Source: an uncultured Eubacteriales bacterium (GTDB lineage Bacteria; Bacillota; Clostridia; UBA1381; UMGS1253). From it: a stretch of DNA of 7,531 nt. Position 1 is the stretch's first letter. Each line of letters starts with the position of its first letter. The position numbers and the translations under genes are program-made. Where the stretch lies: positions 1 through 7,531 of the forward strand of contig URQR01000101.1 in the NCBI GenBank assembly GCA_900550065.1. Direction: 5' to 3'. Positions 6,450 through 7,531 of this stretch are shown here, in pieces. The notes beneath the pieces are model-generated. The model ran no database searches. It saw nothing but the letters and a program-made list of their open reading frames with translations, and was not told the origin of the DNA.

Positions 6450-7397
6450 ATGTTTGAAACGAACGGCGACTTCGGAAAAACGAGGTTTGCGGACGCCAAT
6501 AACTCCCCGCAGGACAAAAAATCCCTGTTCTGTGCAAGCCGGATATTTTGGCACGACTGTAACGACCACTACGGCCTAACGCGGGAGCATGGTGCCGACA
6601 ACCATTTGGTTCTGCTCAGTATAGCGGGCTGCGGACTGCTTGATATTGAAGGAAACAGGCACATTTTAAAGAACAGCACAACCGCGCTCATCCCGCCGGG
6701 CAAAGCGCACAGCTATCGTTGTGCGCCGGGCTCTACTTGGACTTTTTACGGTGTGCATATCCTGAATAATTTTGCCGGCGATTTAATCGGACGAATCGCA
6801 TCGGAAAACGGGCGCTGTTTTACGCATGCCGACCCACAGGCCGGGGCCGATTTGTTAGAGCACATGATGCTCAATATAAAAAATGATGCAGCGCATTGTA
6901 ATTTTCGGAATTCCCTTTTACTCAGCGAATTCCTGCACGGATTGTTCTATCTTGACATGACAAATCAAGATGTGAGAAAAGCTGCCTCCGACAATAAAAA
7001 GGTCGGCCTGTTCGAGCAGGCGCTCGCCTATTTGGAACAAAACTATGCAAAACCGATTGATATTGATGCGCTGAGCAGCCGTCTGTTTTTGTCTCCCTCC
7101 CATTTTATCCGAATATTTAAACAGTATTTCGCTATGACGCCATATCAGTATCTGGAACGGTACCGCATCCTACAGGCGCGGATTTTGCTGTGCCAGACAC
7201 AAATGCGGGTTTCCGACATCGCTGCGGCGGTCGGCTACAAAAGCACAAGTAATTTTATTTTATATTTTAAAAAGCACATCGGCGTTACGCCGACCGCATA
7301 CCGGAAAGACCCGAAGCGGTACGAATATGCAGTAGAACACTTCCTCAAACAAATGACGTATTCGCCGCTCCGTTCCGGTACAGGCTCTGTTTCATAA
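6450..7397 (+). CDS. AraC-family transcriptional regulator with cupin sensor domain
   Basis: A 315-residue cytoplasmic regulator of usual family length. The N-terminal half (about residues 35-165) is an AraC-type cupin sensor: HLVLLSIAGCGLLDIEG, then TTALIPPGKAHSYRC, the characteristic 'L-x-PP-G-x-x-H' turn that shapes the effector pocket. The C-terminal domain (about 187-286) carries two helix-turn-helix units, DALSSRLFLSPSHFIRIFKQ (206-225) and VSDIAAAVGYKSTSNFILYF (254-273), ending with the family signature GVTPTAYRK (278-286). It is transcribed divergently from the deacetylase gene from an overlapping promoter, the classic arrangement for a regulator of its neighbour. By family knowledge the ligand is likely a sugar or sugar derivative; that is inference, and the pocket cannot be read for specificity. 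The gene ends in tandem TAA TAA. No clear intrinsic terminator follows. Confidence 0.93.
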   Translation: MFETNGDFGKTRFADANNSPQDKKSLFCASRIFWHDCNDHYGLTREHGADNHLVLLSIAGCGLLDIEGNRHILKNSTTALIPPGKAHSYRCAPGSTWTFYGVHILNNFAGDLIGRIASENGRCFTHADPQAGADLLEHMMLNIKNDAAHCNFRNSLLLSEFLHGLFYLDMTNQDVRKAASDNKKVGLFEQALAYLEQNYAKPIDIDALSSRLFLSPSHFIRIFKQYFAMTPYQYLERYRILQARILLCQTQMRVSDIAAAVGYKSTSNFILYFKKHIGVTPTAYRKDPKRYEYAVEHFLKQMTYSPLRSGTGSVS

Positions 7398-7457
7398 TAA
7401 ATATAAAAAATATATTGCCGATTGTTAGCATCGAGTTGTTAATATTGAATAATATAC
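7398..7457. other. AT-rich spacer after the regulator gene, no recognised element
   Basis: About 60 bases of AT-rich DNA between the tandem stop codons and the right-edge promoter. I see no GC-rich hairpin followed by a T-run, so the regulator transcript has no obvious intrinsic terminator here and might read through into the next unit. Confidence 0.5.
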
Positions 7458-7486
7458 TTGAAAAATATTTGTATCCATGCTATAAT
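7458..7486 (+). promoter_or_regulatory. Strong extended -10 promoter for a gene beyond the right edge
   Basis: TTGAAA (7458-7463), exactly 17 bases, then perfect TATAAT (7481-7486) preceded by TGC (7478-7480), the extended -10 motif. Transcription would start near 7493 and run out of the window. It is the best-matching promoter in the window and suggests a separately transcribed unit after the regulator. Confidence 0.75.
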
Positions 7487-7507
7487 CAGGCTGTAGCTAA
7501 GTGGGAA

Positions 7508-7531
7508 ATGTACAAAAATATATGCGCATTC
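7508..7531 (+). CDS. Possible start of a coding region cut by the right edge (very tentative)
   Basis: An ATG at 7508-7510, about 15 bases after the predicted transcription start, opens a frame (MYKNICAF) that reaches the window end. Eight codons cannot show coding character. The only purine run (GTGGGAA) sits too close to the ATG for a good ribosome binding site. The stretch could equally be the start of a non-coding leader or small RNA. Confidence 0.15.

Noticed and set aside
6343..6537. Minus-strand open frame overlapping the regulator start and the promoter region
   Set aside because: It runs antisense through the regulator's 5' end into the divergent promoters, with no recognisable motif or ribosome binding site.
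7398..7457. Terminator after the regulator gene
   Set aside because: Only a 4-bp CGAT/ATCG pairing with no T-run is present. Not an intrinsic terminator.
1..7531. Mobile elements, CRISPR arrays, tRNA/rRNA genes, defence or toxin-antitoxin systems
   Set aside because: I saw no spaced direct-repeat array, transposase, terminal inverted repeats, tRNA-like cloverleaf or defence domain on either strand.

Overview
The window looks like a piece of a Gram-positive, anaerobe-type (Bacillota/Clostridia-like) chromosome. The grounds are clean sigma-A style promoters in AT-rich intergenic DNA, strong purine-rich ribosome binding sites, a Clostridia-style lipid-free signal peptide, and a very long secreted multi-module carbohydrate-active protein. 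This is inference from style. No rRNA or housekeeping marker is present to place it further.

Layout. Positions 1-149 hold the 3' end of a rightward gene that enters from the left edge. An unusual in-frame continuation (150-209) follows its stop codon. A strong hairpin at 214-241 then separates it from the convergent neighbour and can terminate transcription in both directions. Positions 256-6213 (minus strand) are one uninterrupted 1985-codon gene. It encodes a secreted protein built around a NodB-type polysaccharide deacetylase domain (carbohydrate esterase family 4 type), flanked by four LamG/concanavalin-like beta-sandwich modules, four copies of a small repeated beta module, Ig-like modules and a C-terminal module. 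The 236-base gap at 6214-6449 is a divergent control region. Its two sigma-A promoters are almost exactly superimposed on opposite strands and lie on a 12-bp imperfect inverted repeat. Positions 6450-7397 (plus strand) encode an AraC-family regulator with an N-terminal cupin sensor and a C-terminal double helix-turn-helix. From 7398 to the right edge is AT-rich DNA ending in a strong extended -10 promoter that drives something outside the window.

How it may work together (inference). The regulator probably senses a sugar or sugar-derived ligand and controls the divergently transcribed deacetylase, and perhaps itself, from the shared promoter region. The secreted giant would bind polysaccharide through its LamG-like modules and remove acetyl groups from it. 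The left-edge fragment faintly resembles the C-terminal beta domain of a glycoside hydrolase, which would fit a carbohydrate-use locus. I see no phage, transposon, CRISPR, toxin-antitoxin or defence signature. The most unusual items are the architecture of the giant protein, its non-standard third catalytic motif, and the symmetric overlapping promoters.
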